Positions 6,847 to 8,061 of a stretch of DNA of 8,061 nucleotides are shown piece after piece. The stretch's first letter is position 1; each line of letters starts with the position of its first letter. A program made the position numbers and the translations under genes. The stretch covers positions 1-8,061 of the forward strand of contig JAERSX010000484.1 in NCBI GenBank assembly GCA_016845285.1, in the 5' to 3' direction. The notes beneath the pieces are model-generated. The model made no database searches, was not told the origin of the DNA, and saw only the letters and a list, made by a program, of their open reading frames with translations. The stretch is from Deltaproteobacteria bacterium (GTDB lineage: Bacteria; Myxococcota_A; UBA796; UBA2385).

Positions 6847-8061
6847 ATGTCGAACGCCGACCGCCAGCAACGCAGACGGCTCGAGAAGGCCGCAGCAGAG
6901 CGTGGCCTCGACCCCAAGGACCTCCAGAAGCTCGACGACCAGGACCTGGAGCGCATCGAGAGCGCTCAGGACGTCGACAACGAGCTCGCGCAGCGGCTCC
7001 AGCCCTCGCTGGGCAACCAGGCCGTGCGCGACATGATGGCCAACCAGAGGGCCCACGAGGTTGAACAAGCAGCCGAGCTGGAGATCCTCGAAGAGGAGGA
7101 GGAGGAATACGCCGAAGAGCTGATCGAGGAAGTGGACCATGAAGGCGCCAGCCTCGACAGCCCGCAGCTCGGTGGCAGCGGGGGAAGTGGCAGCGGTGAC
7201 CCCTCCGGGGGCGGAGCCCCTGGCCAGATGCCGTGGGAGCAGGACATGCTCTTCGGCGACGACGATGACGACGACGACGAGCCACGGCCGCGCAACCGGC
7301 GCACCCGACCCGGTGCCCGCAGGACCGCCAATGAGGTGGTCGGCCCCTACGCCAACGAGGACGAGAGCCATCTCCTGAACCAGGAGGAGTTCGAGCACAT
7401 CGACGACCGCCTGAGCACCATGGCCGCCCGGGCCAAGACCGACCGCTCGGGAGATGCCCGCTACATGGCCGTCGAGACGGCCCTCAGCGATCCTCGCCGC
7501 CTGGCCCGACAAGGCCTCGACCCCGAGAGCCTGATCGATCGTGCCGGTTCCCTCGACCCCATCGGCCGACCGACCGCCATGGGGCGCTTCCTCGGCACCC
7601 ACGCCGAGGGTCTGCTGGCTCGAAGCATGGCCCGCCTGCTGGGCCGGGCCATGTCCTCGCTGGCCCCCGAGGCCGGTGGACACGCCGGCGCTGTGGCCCG
7701 CCTCTCAGGCCTCGCCGTGTGCACAGAGGCTCTCGAGGGAGGGGGCGCTCGCACCGATCGTGCCGTGCAGATCGCCCTGCTCCACGATGCCTGGCCAGAG
7801 GCCATTGGCGTGGCACGCCAGCTGGGCATCGAGAGCCTGCGCGCCCCACTGGTCTTCGACGGGATCCTCGCGCTTCGCAAGCTACCGCCACCCCCTCCCG
7901 ACCCAGGCCATCGACCGCGCCCGTGGCATCTCGACCTCGCCGCGCTGACCACCGCCGTGCCGCCCGGGCCCGTGCCCGTGGTGCCGCGTCTCGACCTGGC
8001 CCCGGCGCCGCCTGCGGCGGAGTTGACCGAGGCGCTGGCCGAAGAGTTGGCGGCCGTGGAC
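6847..8061 (+). CDS. Unrecognised charge-patterned protein with LQ-GNQAV motif; 3' end outside window
   Basis: Only the first 405 residues are present and the frame is still open at the edge. Order of segments: a polar helical start rich in Arg, Asp and Glu (1-50); LQPSLGNQAVRDMM (51-64), resembling a short N-terminal motif common in proteins associated with extracellular contractile injection systems, including DUF4157 proteins (from memory); an acidic stretch with six Glu in a row (78-97); a Gly/Ser linker (109-126); seven Asp (138-144) followed at once by a basic Arg/Pro stretch (146-159); a mostly helical Ala/Leu/Arg region (175-345); then PPPPP (347-351) and a Pro-rich part. No signal peptide, membrane helix or enzyme motif is visible. 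ATG 6847 is the first start codon after the in-frame stop at 6778; GGGGA at 6833-6837 lies at a suitable distance. Transcribed away from the kinase operon. Real gene likely; function unknown. Confidence 0.8.
   Translation, partial: MSNADRQQRRRLEKAAAERGLDPKDLQKLDDQDLERIESAQDVDNELAQRLQPSLGNQAVRDMMANQRAHEVEQAAELEILEEEEEEYAEELIEEVDHEGASLDSPQLGGSGGSGSGDPSGGGAPGQMPWEQDMLFGDDDDDDDEPRPRNRRTRPGARRTANEVVGPYANEDESHLLNQEEFEHIDDRLSTMAARAKTDRSGDARYMAVETALSDPRRLARQGLDPESLIDRAGSLDPIGRPTAMGRFLGTHAEGLLARSMARLLGRAMSSLAPEAGGHAGAVARLSGLAVCTEALEGGGARTDRAVQIALLHDAWPEAIGVARQLGIESLRAPLVFDGILALRKLPPPPPDPGHRPRPWHLDLAALTTAVPPGPVPVVPRLDLAPAPPAAELTEALAEELAAVD

Noticed and set aside
6727..7683. Minus-strand open frame of 318 codons opposite the divergent gene
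   Set aside because: The plus-strand frame has an ATG with a ribosome site, stays open to the window edge, has G/C third positions and a recognisable LGNQAV motif; the minus product is a hydrophobic Gly/Val/Leu shadow.
6847..8061. DUF4157 metalloprotease-like domain in the divergent gene
   Set aside because: Only the N-terminal motif resembles such proteins; no HExxH-type sequence is found in the 405 residues present.

Overview
The window is very GC-rich, and its coding third positions are almost all G or C. It carries an active Hanks-type Ser/Thr kinase, a pseudokinase fusion, an FHA-like domain and a membrane-anchored lytic transglycosylase. That mix, with a periplasmic peptidoglycan enzyme, suggests a Gram-negative, signalling-rich bacterium, most likely a myxobacterium or relative (Myxococcota, former Deltaproteobacteria). 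This is an inference from gene content and composition; no taxonomic marker is present.

Layout: four genes run leftwards (minus strand) as one probable operon covering 6714 to 1. In transcription order they are: (A) 6714-3913, a 933-residue protein with a kinase-like domain lacking its catalytic residues, a very long basic Ser/Pro/Ala/Arg linker and two ubiquitin-like (beta-grasp) domains at the C-terminus; (B) 3916-2294, overlapping A by 4 bp, a 540-residue protein with an FHA-like N-terminal domain, one membrane helix and a periplasmic family-1-type lytic transglycosylase domain; (C) 2280-1561, 13 bp on, an unrecognised 239-residue membrane-anchored protein; (D) from 1508 off the left edge, an intact Ser/Thr kinase with a long acidic Ala/Glu/Pro tail. 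A divergent gene (E) starts at 6847 and runs off the right edge. It encodes a low-complexity, charge-patterned protein with an N-terminal LQ...LGNQAV motif like that of proteins linked to extracellular contractile injection systems. The 132-bp divergent region between A and E holds a perfect 16-bp palindrome and a smaller hairpin.

Working model (inference): A is a cytoplasmic scaffold in which a dead kinase and ubiquitin-like domains mediate binding. B and C sit in the inner membrane, with B opening peptidoglycan in the periplasm. D is the active kinase that could control the set. Pseudokinase, ubiquitin-like and FHA-like parts are also the building blocks of the Firmicutes type VII secretion membrane complex (EssB/YukC, EsaB/YukD, N-terminus of EssC/YukBA), here rearranged and joined to a cell-wall enzyme. 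This makes the cluster a candidate for an undescribed envelope-spanning or export-type system. No FtsK-like ATPase, WXG100 protein, sheath or tube gene is visible, so the idea rests on domain composition alone. No RNA gene, insertion sequence, CRISPR array or convincing terminator was seen.
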